Shown piece after piece: positions 10,942 through 23,600 of a stretch of DNA of 64,000 bases. Each line of letters starts with the position of its first letter. Position 1 is the first letter of the stretch. The stretch spans positions 1,116,001 through 1,180,000 of the forward strand of contig KE546975.1 in assembly GCA_000442125.1 (NCBI GenBank). Direction: 5' to 3'. This DNA is from Opeltia flavorubescens (taxonomy: Eukaryota > Ascomycota > Lecanoromycetes > Teloschistales > Teloschistaceae). The notes beneath the pieces were generated by a model. It did no database searches, was not told the DNA's origin, and saw only the letters and a program-made list of their open reading frames with translations. A program made the position numbers and the translations under genes.

Positions 10942-12771
10942 ACGGAGCGCTTTGTCTAAAAGGCGCTCATCGGATGCAGGCGGCACCATATCTGATGCAA
11001 AGCGCCAGGCAGCGGCTCGGAATTGCATCCGGATCGGTACAGATACATATGCGGAGTTAGTTCCTGCGGTGGTCCAAGCAGGCGGAGTTTACGGTTCATT
11101 CGTTGCATCTACAGAGCGTTTGGTTGCTACATGGGAGCGGCTGGTGCTGCAAATTGCATGTTTACGATGGATTCCCCCCCAAAATGTTGTTGTTGTTTTA
11201 CCGCTTGAAATCGATCGATTATTCTTTGGGCTCTTTTTCGCGAAGGACACAGGGTGCAGCAGGGCGCAAATACTTAGTGCAGACAACCAATGTGTGGAAT
11301 TGAAGGAAGCGGTGTTTCGGAGAGATCAAAGTAAAGTGGTGGACTGGTGCCTCCGCCATGCGATAGCAACAAAGAATTATTCCCTCAGCTCATCTTGCAT
11401 TTCCGTAGTGATGACAGTAGTCTCTGTATTTTTGGACGAGATTGCGCTGTTTTCTATCTCCCTTGAACCATGCTCACCGAATCCTTCAGGATGACCTCGA
11501 ACGAATGACAGCCAGTCGGCTTTTACCGAACCAGACTTCGGGCTGGCGTTCCTCAGCCTCATCGCATCTTTCTCTTCCTTCGGATAATCCTGTAGGAGCA
11601 TCTGCGTCATCGGAACAATGGTGCTCACGTAACGCCGAAGCAGCTGGGAAGAGATGAAGTTAAAATAGTGCAGCACGGGCCACGATCCGATAAAAAACCT
11701 TGTGTTCCCATGGAGTCTGACGAAGCGAGGTACTGGAAACGTTAGTTCTGGCAAAGCTGGTACCTGCATCGATCAGCAGGAACCAGTATGCGGCCCCATG
11801 CACTCTGGAGAACGGTATCAAAATTGAAGGTGGCCGTACCGCAAGGCTGTGAAGGATAGTAGGCCTCCAGCCGGGGGCCCGTTCTCGCGTCTAGGTTATG
11901 GATGATTGGTGAGGTGTGGGCATCACTCTCCAAAGACTCAGCCACAGAGCCTCATTTCCCTTTCGTCCTCTGTTGCAATTCTGGAACGGTAGTCAAGAGG
12001 CGTCAAGGTTCGGCGGTGATGGCCAGATTGTTCCGGGGGTGTTTCAGGTAGAAGGATCACCACGCGAGCTGGGTCGTTGGCGGCCGATCAGACAGACCGC
12101 AATGGTGATGTTCGCCTCCACGTGTCAATCAGCATTAAGTTATGTAAATCCCACTTACTCTAAGAACTAAGGAAAGACATCACAGCTGGAATAATGGCAG
12201 TAAATCTTCAATTGCCGATAATAAGTCTTGAAGGAGGGTAGTATGAGCTAAGTGCATATGCCAAGCCTTTAGTTGGAGATAACACTCGTCACAACAAGTA
12301 TAAGGCCAAAACAATAAATTGCATCATCGCAAGCCAGATAAGCATTTTTAATAATTTGAACCCCTCCGAAGTTTGTACACAACATGATGTTACACGAACT
12401 TGAGTGATTCTGCTGTGCAATTTGGCCTCTCTCTCGCCGTCAACTCGCTCGGCTTCCATCACAGTCTGTATTAACATTGATGGCTCCTTCCTATATCGGA
12501 CAGCCAAGATATCACCTTGGCGGAAACTATCAAGCCTCTAAAGACTAAGAATGGGCGAGCTCTCGGAGAGTTTGAACGTAATGTTTACATGCGACTTATC
12601 GATCTCGCAGTATCAATCATTTACTACTGCAGGCTCGGCAGTAGCGCCTGCCTTCTTCTCTTCGTAGCCTCTTTGATTTCCAACTTTGCATTTATCTTGC
12701 ATCCTTTGTATTCATCTTGTACCTGTTTTCAACAAACATCAAGCTGCGCAGGGGGCGAATAGAAACCCAGT
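10942..12771. other. Intergenic between Myb-like gene and amine oxidase
   Basis: There are open frames here, including a 180-codon plus-strand frame at 10952-11494 and minus-strand frames at 11377-11945 and 12289-12507. None has a good start codon, splice-consistent extension or recognisable domain. The last part should be the promoter of the oxidase gene at 12772. Confidence 0.4.
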
Positions 12772-14874
12772 ATGCGACGCCTCATACTTACGTTTCAGGT
12801 TCTGTTGGCAGCAATGACCTACCTAGACTACGTCCATTTCGTATCCGGTGTGCCTTTGCAACGCCTCAATCAGGCGTGCAGGGAAACACGGGTAGCCATA
12901 CTGTTGGTGTCTCTCTTCCCTAAAGTGACCTGAAGCATTTCGGATCAAGAATTACCCGACTATCGCTGCACCGTTCTTGTACCACCATCCAGATAACTTA
13001 TTTCTAACCTCCAACGTTCGAACATAGTGGCGCAGGCGTTGCAGGAATCACGGCTGCTGTGAGCCATGCCTATGATCTTCCGGGAATTCGTGTTGCTCAT
13101 GTGCAAATAAGCAAGCTCTGTCCAATGCCTCTGTAACAGATTTCATCATTGTCGAATACCGAAATGAATTAGGCGGACGCGTGGCCCATACAAATTTCGG
13201 CCGGAAATCTGATGGGACGCCCTATGTAGTGGAACTTGGGGCTAATTGGGTAGAACTCGATTGCTCCTTTCTTCATACCTGAATATTCTAGTGACTAATA
13301 CTCATCGATTATACAGGTTCAAGGCCTTGGAACTCCTCCTGGGCCGGAAAATCCCATCTGGACCCTGGTAGGTTTTTTCCGGACGGGAACCTGAACGTGA
13401 GGAAGGCTAAGTCCTTGATGCAGGCCAAATTGTACAACCTGTCAAATACGTTTGTTGTCCCTGATGCGGTTCAGCGTTATAGATATTGACTAAGCTCAGC
13501 TATTCCGATTATGATTCAATTGCAACTTTCAACGAGACTGGTGCGACGAATTTTACAGGACTACTTGACGACTTTGAAGATGCCTACTCCAAACTTGAGC
13601 AGGATGCAGGTCATATTCTCACTCAAAATCTACAAGATCGGAGCGTCAGATCAGGGCTGAGCCTTGCCGGATGGAAGCCTGGGAAAGATTCGGCTGCTCA
13701 GGCAGTTGAATGGTGGGAGTTTGACTGGGAGTATGCCTCCAACCCGGTACGTGCCTTAGACAGGGCTATGATTTGGCAATATGATTCATTGATCCAATCA
13801 TAGGAACAAAGCTCGCAAGAATTCGCAATTGTCAATTATGTACGGCAAAATCATCATGTCCATGAGAGACCGGGCTGACATCATCAAGAATACAACCTTC
13901 TATCAGTATTCGGACGAAAACAACTTTGTGTTTGATGACCGCGGTTTCAATGCATTCATCAACGGCGAGGCATCTACGTTCTTGACAAAAACGGACCCAA
14001 GGCTGTCACTAAATACTGTCGTTACCAACATTTCCTATAGCAGCACCGGCGTGAAAATCAATAGCAAGGATGGAAGCTGTATTCATGCAGACTATGCTAT
14101 CTGTACTTTTTCGTAAGTAATAACAGCTAGGCGAAAGTAGACTTACTAAGCTGATCTCGCAGCCTCGGAGTGCTTCAATCCGACGCCATCACCTTTGAGC
14201 CCGAACTTCCGGACTGGAAGCAGCTCGGCATAGAAACCTTCTCGATGGGAACGTACACCAAGATTTTCCTTCAGTTCCCGCCTGACCAAGTGTTTTGGAA
14301 TACCTCCTACCAGTTCTTCTTGTATGCCGACCCCCATGAGCGCGGCTACTACCCTGTCTTTCAGTCCCTTGACGGCGAAGGGTTTCTTCCTGGATCTGGC
14401 ATTATCTTTGTGACCGTCGTTCAGACACAAAGCTATGTTGTCGAAGCGCAAGACGATGAGATCACAAAGGAAGAGGTCCTTGACGTGCTACGTAATATGT
14501 TCGGCGCGGAAAAGGTGCCAGAACCGATTGCTTTCATGTATCCCAGATGGAGCCTTGAGCCATGGGCATACGGTAGCTATTCCAACTGGCCACCTGGTAC
14601 TAGTCTTGAGATGCATCAAAATCTGCGAGCAAATGTCGATAGGCTATACTTTGCCGGCGAAGCGACGAGTGCCGAGTATTATGGATTTTTACATGGTGCT
14701 TGGTTCGAGGGTCAAGCTGTTGGGAATACCATCGCAGACATGATCAAATATGACAGCACAGCTGAGCAGGTCCATTACCAGACTCTACAATTACAAGGTA
14801 CTACATCTGAGGATGAGTATAATTCAAATAATGGTTGGGAGGTATCCTCTTTTCTGACGTATGGTTTTGAGTGA
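12772..14874 (+). CDS. Secreted flavin-dependent polyamine/amine oxidase
   Basis: Nine exons (12772-12902, 13028-13058, 13112-13249, 13317-13367, 13424-13449, 13500-13746, 13804-13839, 13889-14112, 14163-14874) sum to 1596 nt, giving 531 residues. The N-terminus MRRLILTFQVLLAAM is signal-peptide-like. An FAD-binding Rossmann motif follows (RVAILGAGVAGITAAQALS, then VEYRNELGGR), split by two introns. Next come the family segments ELGANWVQGLGTP, YTKIFLQFP (its lysine aligns with the catalytic lysine region of plant polyamine oxidases), YPRWSLEPWAYGSYSNWPPG and the FAD-contacting YFAGEATSAEYYGFLHGAWF. The family oxidises spermine/spermidine or related amines, producing an aldehyde and H2O2. Secretion and substrate are inferred. 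The model is intact with no stops; two small exons (31 and 26 nt) make it easy to misannotate. Confidence 0.92.
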
Positions 14875-15280
14875 AAGATTATAGTGGTGTGAAAGTCCTG
14901 AAAAATAGATGATTCTAATTTTAAGGTATGCGACAGCATGGCCAGTTCAAGCAACAAGATCCTCTTTGAATGTTTTCTTTCATGTTCTGAGATCTTGATT
15001 TCTGATCTTCTTCACTTCCGGTGCACAGTGCATTCCAATCAACATTTTTATCCTTTAACAAAAGGTCAACACCTACAGCAGGAATGACAGATTTAATGCG
15101 ACATGCCTATCTTCCATTACATTACCCTGATCTAGTTCCCAGTAATCTGGCAGGTCCAGCAAGCAGTATTGTCCAGCAAGAAATATAACCTCTATGGATG
15201 CCTCCAGAAAGGAGCTTAGGAACAACAAAACTAGGAGTCAGTAGACGTGATCGCTGTATGCCTATTGATATTGACGCCAT
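14875..15280. other. Intergenic spacer
   Basis: This 0.4 kb separates the oxidase stop from the next small gene. I see no ORF or repeat of note. Confidence 0.5.
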
Positions 15281-15845
15281 ATGGCAGATCATGCACCAAT
15301 CAAACCGCAACCGCAACCGCAACCCAAATCCTTTGATCTCCCAAGCCTGTGTATGTTCCTTCTGTGAAACTTACTGACAGCATCCTGGAAAAATAACCGG
15401 CGGCAGCAGGGAATCAAAGCTCTTCATCTGCTGCAGAACCTAAGAAGACTCCCCTTCGCGCACATCCGAACGTGATGGAATTTGCAAACAAACCATCTAT
15501 AGCCGGTTGTTGTTCTCGGGCCACGGAAATCCGGCCTATCGATTTGTTACCAATTGATATGCCAGAGGAACATTTCGCCAAGGTGCAGTTCCTGGGAAGC
15601 GAATACTGGATTGCAGCTGATCATGATGGGAATCTTGAATCATTCGGTGGTGAATATGTGGTGGTCAAAGGGGATGTCGGCCAAGTCGATACATCGATTT
15701 CAGGAGATGGGAAAGAATGGGAAAAGCACTCAAGTGAGTTTTCGGGCCCATGAAAATCAAGCAGTGGTTCTAATAGTTTTCAAGGCTAGGAAATTTTGGA
15801 GTAGCGAATCTTAATCTGCACAAAAATCGAAGGAATTCATTGTAA
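15281..15845 (+). CDS. Small hypothetical protein with PQ-repeat N-terminus
   Basis: Three exons (15281-15350, 15410-15733, 15790-15845) give 149 residues; both introns have consensus donors (GTATGT, GTGAGT) and branch-like CTGAC/CTAAT motifs. The N-terminus contains a short PQPQPQP run and a Ser/Ala-rich segment. The middle has acidic, beta-strand-like sequence (FLGSEYWIAADHDGNLESFG, then GEYVVVKGDVGQVDTSISGD). I recognise no family. Reading through the last donor instead would give a 137-residue variant ending at 15753. It lies only about 60 bp upstream of the next ORF on the same strand. Confidence 0.45.
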
Positions 15846-15905
15846 TTCAATCTGAAACTCATCTGTAAAAAATTTGGAGGGTAGTCCCTCATTAACCCAT
15901 CAGTC

Positions 15906-16964
15906 ATGGATGGCACTTTCCATCGAAATTTCAAATCATCACAAAATCTCATTCCGAAAAACCAATCTAACGATGCGAATCAACAGCATCCATTTTCAAG
16001 TCATCACTTATCCATTCTTTCAGAACCTATCATGGCTTACAGGAATCTCCCATTAATCCACATTGTATCCGACCAACCTTCCCCATCTCCGGCATCAACC
16101 TCCGAACCCCAATCTTCAGCTTCGGTTGACAACCACGCGGACCACGTCAGCAGACCCATCTACCCACCCCCTGAACCATCATTCATGGCCCCATTAACCA
16201 TCCGAGCACCAACCCCACCACCATCACCTCGCCCTTCCCTCCGCAAAGTCATCAACGTCAAACTCCCCTGGTCTAGAAAACCGGACCCAGCACCTCGACG
16301 CCCAAACCTCACCATCCAAAACCCAAAAACGAAACCAGTATCTCCCTACCACTCCTGCTGGCCCACTGGGCCCCGTTACGAAGAATGGCATCCCACAACC
16401 GTAATCTTCGAATACCAGCATCAGCGCGGCTTTCCCATCTCCCAGAAAACGAAAACTTTGTGTGAAGTTTTCAATCGCTGGCTAGCGGAGAGTGGGAGCA
16501 CGTTTGGGGAGGGAATGGGGGAGTGGTTATGGAAAGGTCACTTGAAGCGAGTGGAGTGGTTGTGTTGGTACTGGAGGGAAGGGACGAGGAGGAGGAAGTA
16601 TAGATTGAGGGTTTTGGAGGAGGAGTGGGAGCTGAATGGGGGTTGGCAGAAGCCTCTTCGCGAGTGGAAGGAGAAGAGAGGGGATGATGTAAAAGAGGAA
16701 GGGGAGATTACATTGTCGGATGAGGAGAAAGAGATTGTCGAGACGTTGGAGGCGGAGATGGGGATTGAAGAGGAGGGGGAGGTGAAGATGGAGATGGAGG
16801 ATGAGGAAGAGGAGACGAAGCCGTTAAAAGAAGAATTTACAAATGGCTTTGATGAAGAGATGCTAGGACAGAGGCTCATGGATACGGCAACACGGGCGGC
16901 TCAGAATGATGACCCAGACGAGTGGTGGAACTCCTTGAAACGGAAGAGGGAGAATGATCTCTGA
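15906..16964 (+). CDS. Hypothetical protein, Pro-rich N-terminus and acidic C-terminus
   Basis: A single uninterrupted frame of 352 codons; a second in-frame ATG at 16032 (MAYRNLP) could be the true start, giving 310 residues. Residues about 60-150 are Pro/Ser-rich (APTPPPSPRPSLRK). The centre has a Trp-rich, probably folded part (GPRYEEWHPTTVIFEYQH, then FNRWLAESG, GEWLWKGHLKRVEWLCWYWR). The C-terminal 90 residues are strongly Glu-rich and end in WWNSLKRKREND. I recognise no known domain. The long frame with consistent codon use supports a real gene of fungal-restricted type. Confidence 0.65.
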   Translation: MDGTFHRNFKSSQNLIPKNQSNDANQQHPFSSHHLSILSEPIMAYRNLPLIHIVSDQPSPSPASTSEPQSSASVDNHADHVSRPIYPPPEPSFMAPLTIRAPTPPPSPRPSLRKVINVKLPWSRKPDPAPRRPNLTIQNPKTKPVSPYHSCWPTGPRYEEWHPTTVIFEYQHQRGFPISQKTKTLCEVFNRWLAESGSTFGEGMGEWLWKGHLKRVEWLCWYWREGTRRRKYRLRVLEEEWELNGGWQKPLREWKEKRGDDVKEEGEITLSDEEKEIVETLEAEMGIEEEGEVKMEMEDEEEETKPLKEEFTNGFDEEMLGQRLMDTATRAAQNDDPDEWWNSLKRKRENDL

Positions 16965-17834
16965 AGAGGGCACTGGCTTCAGATTCCCGTATGGTTGAAT
17001 TTCGATGACAGAGCCCAATCTATTCGAAGATCCGTGGTGTCGAAGATTTTGGAGGCGGAGTTTTGAATAACGAAAAAGTCTGTTCCTGTGGCGTTGAGGA
17101 GAGACGGAAGGGTGCTTAATGGTTTCAAAAAAGTACTAGTAATTGTTTCTCGACGCATGAGGGTAGGCTCAAAATGAGCCAGGAGAAAACGTTCAATCAT
17201 TGCTAGTTGCTTTTAAATGCAATCGTTTCATTGAATACCTGTGTAAATACTTATGTGCTTTAATTCGCTCTTGCATTGTTCAGCATGAATTCTCAGCGGC
17301 TACAAAGGCCTGTGAAGTGGCTTTTGGCTCTTTGAAGCTGCCGCGTCACACAGATGATGGTACAGTATTATACATGTGAATCATATCGCTCAAGATTTAC
17401 CTCCATCCTTTCGACGGAATAAGTAAGCCATAGACAGTATCGGTAATTCAAATTAGATGGAGATTGAAGATATGAGGCATTCGCTCGTCTGAAAGCCAGA
17501 TTCACATCCATCATAGGTGAATATACCCAACCATGAATGCAAGTTTTGCCAGCTGGTGACATATTCATCAGGCTCCATATGTCCATGGAATCGTCGCCAT
17601 CTAGACTCGGTGTCCGGCTTTCCTTATGAGATCTATGGTACAATAGATGTCGGATGAATGATTATGCCGATCTCAAGGAATATTGATGTATCAATAGTGA
17701 ATACAAAATTTCCTTCTTTTGTAGCATACCATCACTCTTCAAGTGAGAGGTTGGTATACATCCCATTTTAGTGCTCTCTCTTAACGCATGCTCCTACGCA
17801 CCAGCCCTGTGTAATGTTCCGAATTAACAACGCC
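16965..17834. other. Intergenic, nothing recognised
   Basis: This 0.87 kb has only short ORFs without recognisable features on either strand. Confidence 0.5.
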
Positions 17835-18723
17835 ATGGATGACCAGACTACCTCGTACTGGGCATCAGGTACGGTATTGGTTAATCTTGCTGAGATGATC
17901 TCTATAGTCGGTAAGGCGGAGCCTCGAGGTAACGCAAAAGGGTGATTCTGACTTGACGGTAGATTCTGAAGCGTCATCCAACGTGCCCTCCTTGACATCG
18001 GGTCCCTCGTTGTTATCCTCGAGGGCAGTCTCCGAAAAGCTCTCCTCAGCCTCGGGTTCTTGGACGACATGCTCTAGTTCTGGTTCTGGTTCTGGCTCCG
18101 TCGAAGCCTCATTACTTCCTGTGCCGCTTCAACCAGTCAGAGTCCAGCAATTTCAGACACAGGTCCGCGAACCCATGGAGCAACAGCACTCACACCAATT
18201 AGCACAACCAGCCATTAATCCTGCTTGGCTGGCTCGCGCTTCCTGTCAACCTGAGCGGCCCATACCGGAAGACCCTAGTTCGATTTTGATCACCTTAAGC
18301 AGGTTCATTGACGAGGTCCTGGTACCTGAATATTTTGCAAGGCCAGGCCAATCCAGTTTCAAACCCTCCAACCTTAAGGAAAGATACGTCGAGGGTGCGG
18401 CAGAGCAGTCCGCGAAGCTTACCTTGCGCATCGAAACTTGGAGGCAGAAAGTCCCCAGCACGGACGATGGACTTAAACAAATTGAGGGTCATGGTTGGAT
18501 GGATCCCTTGTGGAAATCGACGCAAGATCAAATGCGAAGACTCGTGAGGGAACTTCGTGATAAAGGAAACATCGAAGACTTCATTAATGGGAAGGTAGAG
18601 GGTGTGAATAAGGCGAGGTACATGTGCTGGCCTCTCGATATTTCGGGGAGATTGACAGCGATCTGGTTCAAGCCCCGCGTCCCGTACTTTGTGATTGGGT
18701 ATGATTCTACCGTTGCTTCGTAG
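17835..18723 (+). CDS. Hypothetical protein, Ser-rich N-terminus
   Basis: The long frame at 17953-18723 lacks an early ATG. A short exon 17835-17868 starting MDDQTTSYWAS joins it in frame at 17963 through a 94-bp intron (GTACGG..GACGGTAG), giving 264 residues. The first 60 residues are Ser-rich with a GSGSGS run. The remainder is helical and charged (TLSRFIDEVLVPEYFARPGQ, then MRRLVRELRDKGNIEDFI) and ends with a hydrophobic strand-like tail (WFKPRVPYFVIGYDSTVAS). I do not recognise the family. The first exon is inferred from splice signals only. Confidence 0.55.
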
Positions 18724-20647
18724 TTGTCATGAATTGGTGAGTCTGATTATGGAGGCCTGGATGGATGATCTTTATGTTTTGTTGATGGAAAAGCGTTCTA
18801 GGGCAAAACATCTAATATCCGGATAGTACCCTGATCATACCACTGCTTGTGATTGCTAAATATCATGCTCTTACGTCAGATTTGTTCTAGCCGGTCTTTC
18901 GATGGAGAAAGACGTCTTCTCCGCGATCAAGTCCTTTCAATCATAGGAGAATTGAACCCTGATTGTGTTTGCTGCCGGATACTCTTGCAGAATACATTTT
19001 GACTGATAGACGAATCAGCAGATATTGCCATCATTAGTTATGCTAGTTGACTTTCTCCGGCCTGGTCGCTCTTATCTTGGATCTAGAAGAGCGTCCTACA
19101 GATACTGTTATGTGACACAGATGCGTAAGACCGGACGTCTGCGGTCGCTTTCTGCTCCAACGTCGATCCTCATTCCATATCGCAAAGACTTTTCCGATAT
19201 AATGTCCGTGAAAACTCCAAAGGCATTGCTCATATCGGATCCTCCTTCTTCTTTTGAGTGAGAGATTTTCGACGGGAGTATGATTCCACTCACTCTTTGG
19301 AAACCTTCTTCGGATTCGCTGTTCTCAGGTCGATCCAATTACAGTCTATCATAGAGGTCCTGGAAGAACTTTCAATATCAGTGTGTCATCAGCAGAGCAG
19401 GAATATCTTCATGTTCCACGTGTTTCTGACAGAGCATATGCTGACTGATTTAAGAGTTAGGAGAATAGCGAGCGCATCGATGCAAAGATACAAAATTCGC
19501 TCAATATAGGTGATGGGAGTTGGAGAAGGACTGCCGCTTCATGCCTTCCCGGCTGTGTCCTCTGCGAGATCTCGAAGAATGAAGAATCACAAGGCACGGA
19601 AGCAGGAGTCCGGTCATGCTCGGGAAGACTAAGTGGAGTAGGAAGAGCAATATATTATGAGCTTATGAAAAGGAAAAAAGAAAAAAGACCAAAATGGCAA
19701 AGCATTGCGCTGAAGAGAGCTCTATCATGGAGGGATCCACGAATGCAAGATAGTAGAACGAAGATAGCTTTGCGCGTGGTTCGACCAAGGCTATTTTCGT
19801 GGCCTGCCATAAGGGAAAAAATTGCCAGGGCATGGTAGAGATGACAGCGGATGGAAGAGCTCTTACACAGCATATCCGAGGAAGGCGATCAAGACAACAG
19901 CCTTTTTCACTGCAAGATCGATATGTCAGTAATGTGAGGAAATCGAGGTCGGGAATCTGTCAGATTCTTAAGAGCAATCTTCTGATGAATCTTCATTGAC
20001 GACACGATCTACGAGCCTTCAAGAAAGAAGGTGCAAATCAGCCCGCAATTTCACCGCCACCATCAAACCGGTATAGAGCCGGAGCTAAACGCTTTGTGGA
20101 TACACCTCTGAATGAAGTCAAAGGATTTGGCAAGTCTGCAAGATTTCATCCCTGAGAAAAAGCGTACCTGAGTCAGTCACTTGCTTAGGCATCTCATGAA
20201 GAATGTCTCAATCCATCTCTCCACTCGACATCATGGTCAGCCGTGTCCATCCACTCCAGGGCTGTGTTCCTTTTGGTGTTCAATTTCGTTCTGTGGCTCG
20301 GGTATGGGAACACGAAGGGTGTCGACGGACCCCCTCCTCTTCAGCCTGCCTCAATGGTATTGGTGCATTGGCAGCGCTGCCTGGCCACTTCACGAGGCTC
20401 TCAACCACCTAGGTTCGCTCTGGCTTGCCAATCTTGCTCTGCTTTAGGAGTAGCACTTTACGAGTACCGTTACACAAAAGAGGCTACATTGGCACAAAGA
20501 AGGTAAGGGAGACAGCCTCGTGCACGAGTTGGTCGACCGGTTGCTTGATGGGGGAATATAAAGGCATCGTCGCCCCTGTGTAACTTTTTCTTGAAGCACT
20601 GAAACAGGTATCCAAGTCTTCTCACTGTTCAATTTTATTCTTTGTGA
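18724..20647. other. Intergenic; upstream region of the ankyrin gene
   Basis: This 1.9 kb holds several short overlapping ORFs in different frames (for example 20181-20506) with no domain or good splice model. A purine-rich stretch (AAAAGGAAAAAAGAAAAAAG) lies near 19670. The proximal end contains a TATA-like box, listed separately. Confidence 0.45.
20557..20562 (+). promoter_or_regulatory. TATA-like box of the ankyrin gene
   Basis: TATAAA lies about 86 bp before the ATG at 20648, a plausible core-promoter position. This is a sequence match only. Confidence 0.35.
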
Positions 20648-23600
20648 ATGTCGCGCTCATCTATATCTGATCTAGTCGCATACGGTCAGGGAACGTCTAG
20701 TATTCTCAGCAGAGAAGAATCGATTGGGAGCGATGACACCTTAACCGAGGATCCGACTGCCGGCCGCGCCGAGCCAAAGCATCCTACGCCAGGACTTGCC
20801 CCGGAAGACAAGAATCAACCTATCAGCCTGCAGAGGACTCCCATCGCTAATTCCAAGTCAGCTGGCAATGCGGAGAAAGCATCAATTGGCTCTGGCCTGT
20901 CGAAGGCCAAATCATGGTTTCGCCGAGCCTGGAGGACGAGTTGGCAGGAGGTCCAGCATAAAAGACTGACAGCTTGTCAAGCCATATATCTGTTTATCGT
21001 CAATATCACCTTGTTGGTTGTTGGGCTCATCACTTTACTGACAAGCAATCAACCCACGGATGTCGACCGGAAGGCGTTAGAGACAGAGACAAAATCGCTC
21101 GATATGCAGAAGGCTCTGCTCGACCATAGCCTTCAGGCCGCAAAAACCAACAATGAAACCTTGAGGTCTAATGAACAAGCACTTGCTGTTGAGCGAGAAA
21201 ATCTGGAGCTACAAAGAGCCTCATTCGAACAAGAGAAACTGGAGCTAGACCTCCAGAAGCAGACGTTGGAGCTTGCCAAATGGAGTGCCTATCATGAATA
21301 TGTTGCGGGATGTGCAGCCTATGCCGTAAGTCATCGTCGCTAAAACGCGACAATGTGCCCTCCAAAAGTTCCGGCGAAATTTTGACCATGCCCTCTCTTA
21401 CAGAAAGAGCAAATAACAAGCAATCGATGCGCTGAGGCATTGAAGTCCTTCGATCAGCCGCCCCCGCATCTTCCCGACGACCAAACTCTAGAATTATCCA
21501 AGCGTAGGTATGCTGAAGCATCCAATCATAACGGCCTTACGGCTATCAGAACGCAAGATGGACAAACATCTTTCAAGAGCTTCGTGGCTGCGACGACCCT
21601 ACTGGCTACCCAGCCTTCACTGAGTACTCTAACGTCTCAGGCGACTGAAAACAGGGACAATGGGGCTCAGCTAGGTATTTTCACGGCAGTAGTCGTGGGT
21701 TCGTTGCTGGTGGTCCTATTGATATGGTTCATCTGGAGGGGGAACACGGTTCGCCGTATCAAGATGCTTCTGAAAGAGCATGGTCATGGGATGAACCCCG
21801 AAGGAAACTCCTCTTTAAACGAAAAGGGTGATCTTACCCCGGTCACTCTTGAACTCCCAGCAAGTCCAGATTATCACGTTTCTGTCATTCCAAAGAGCAA
21901 AGCCTCGCTGCCAGTGGGCCTTCGTCATCGGAAGGATAATACTCGTCAGTTGACGGCCAAAGGTGACATATGGGCCGCGGCTTTCCATGGAGATACAACC
22001 GCCGTTCAAGAGCTTTTAGCTGGAGGGTCTTTGTCGTCCTTGAATGAAATTCATACACGCTACGGAACGCCACTACAAGCCGCAGCTCAAGGGGGCCATG
22101 TGAATGTTGCCAAGATATTCATCAAGCTCAACGCCGATCCCAACATCTACGGCGGGCGCTTCCACAGTTCGCTTCAAGCCGCTGCATACTCGAGCGATCT
22201 TGAGATGGTCAGGCTTTTGCTCCACCACCATGCAAACGTCAACGCTGTGGGTGGGTCCTGTGGGAGCCCTTTCCTCGCGGCTGTGGAGAAAGGGTCCTTT
22301 GAGATGGTGCAGACATTGATTGGCGTCGGGGCTAATGTCCATCACTCGGGAGGGATCTATGGTTATGCTTTACAGATTGCTTCGTTTCGAGGCTCTGACA
22401 ATATAGTGTCGCTCTTGTTGGAGCATGATGTCGACATCAACGCTAGAGGTGGCTGCTACGACACGGCGCTGCTTGCTGCAACAATGGAAGGGCACATCAG
22501 CATCGTCAAGCTACTCCTGCAACATCATGCAGACATCAACTGGACAAGTGAGTCGTATGGCAGCGCCCTCCAGGTAGCTTGCCGTCAAGATCACGCGAAT
22601 ATTGCACGACTTCTGGTGGAGCACGGAGCTGACGCATCAGTCCGAGACCAGCAAAATCGGACGCCGTTACACGAGTCCGCTCGAAGTGGTCAGTTGGAGC
22701 TGACGAATTCGTTACTCGAACGTGGAGTCAGAGTCAATCTCCCGGACATAGACGGAATGACGCCGCTTCATCATGCTGCTCTCAATGGATTTGATCATAT
22801 CGTCGAGCAGCTCATAACTAAAGGCGCCGATGTGTCCGCTTGCGACAAATTCGGGGCCCAGCCTCTCTTTAGAGCTTCCGATCTCGGTCTAGGGTTCGAG
22901 CGTACTATCGAGTTGTTATTGGACGCCGGTGCTGATATCAATGCCTGCGATGCATACGGGCGGGCAGCGTTGCACAGCCAAGCGGCAGATGAGAACGTAA
23001 GAGTCCAGCAAATGCTAATCGCTCGAGGAGCATATTTGGACGGTAAGGATGATGTTGGCCAGACTCCCCTTCATAGAGCTACAGCAATCGGCAACATGGC
23101 CAATGTCCGAGTGTTACTAGAGGCTGGAGCGAGTGTCAATGTGCAAGACAATGACCAAGCGACTGCCCTTCATATTGCCGTCTGCAAAGGCTTCGATGAG
23201 ATTGCTCTCTTGCTGCTGCAGCAGGCAAATATCGATATCAACGCTCGGAGTGCAAGTGCTTTCCAAGAAGCCATTGCTCGTGGCAGTGTGCCGCTCGTCG
23301 ACAGCATGCTAGCAAAAGGAGCTGTACTCAACGCTCAAGGCAGCCGGTACGGGGGCGTCGTGCAAGCTGCTGTCTGCGGAAACAGGTTAGCGATATTCAA
23401 CATGCTCTTGGAGCACGGCGCACATGTCAATGTTCAGGGAGGTGAATATGGATCTGCCCTCAGCGCTGCTGCATATTATGGACGAGTCGAGATGGTCGAC
23501 CTCTTGCTCGAGCACGGTGCTAGTCCCTATATTCGAGGTGGCCGGTTTGGATGTGTTCTCTCCTCGGCTCGGAAGTCTAAAGCTCCTCCCCTGAAGAAGG

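Noticed and set aside
10952-11494. 180-codon plus-strand open frame directly after the Myb-like gene
   Set aside because: It has no ATG until near its end, no domain and no splice-consistent 5' exon; probably 3' UTR or intergenic.
11377-11945. Two minus-strand open frames with partly protein-like composition
   Set aside because: They could not be joined by a plausible intron, lack a good start and match no family I recognise.
12289-12507. 72-codon minus-strand ORF ending in a hydrophobic helix
   Set aside because: It is short, without context or motif; a chance hydrophobic run is likely.
20181-20506. Three overlapping plus-strand ORFs upstream of the ankyrin gene
   Set aside because: All are short, overlap in three frames and lack motifs.
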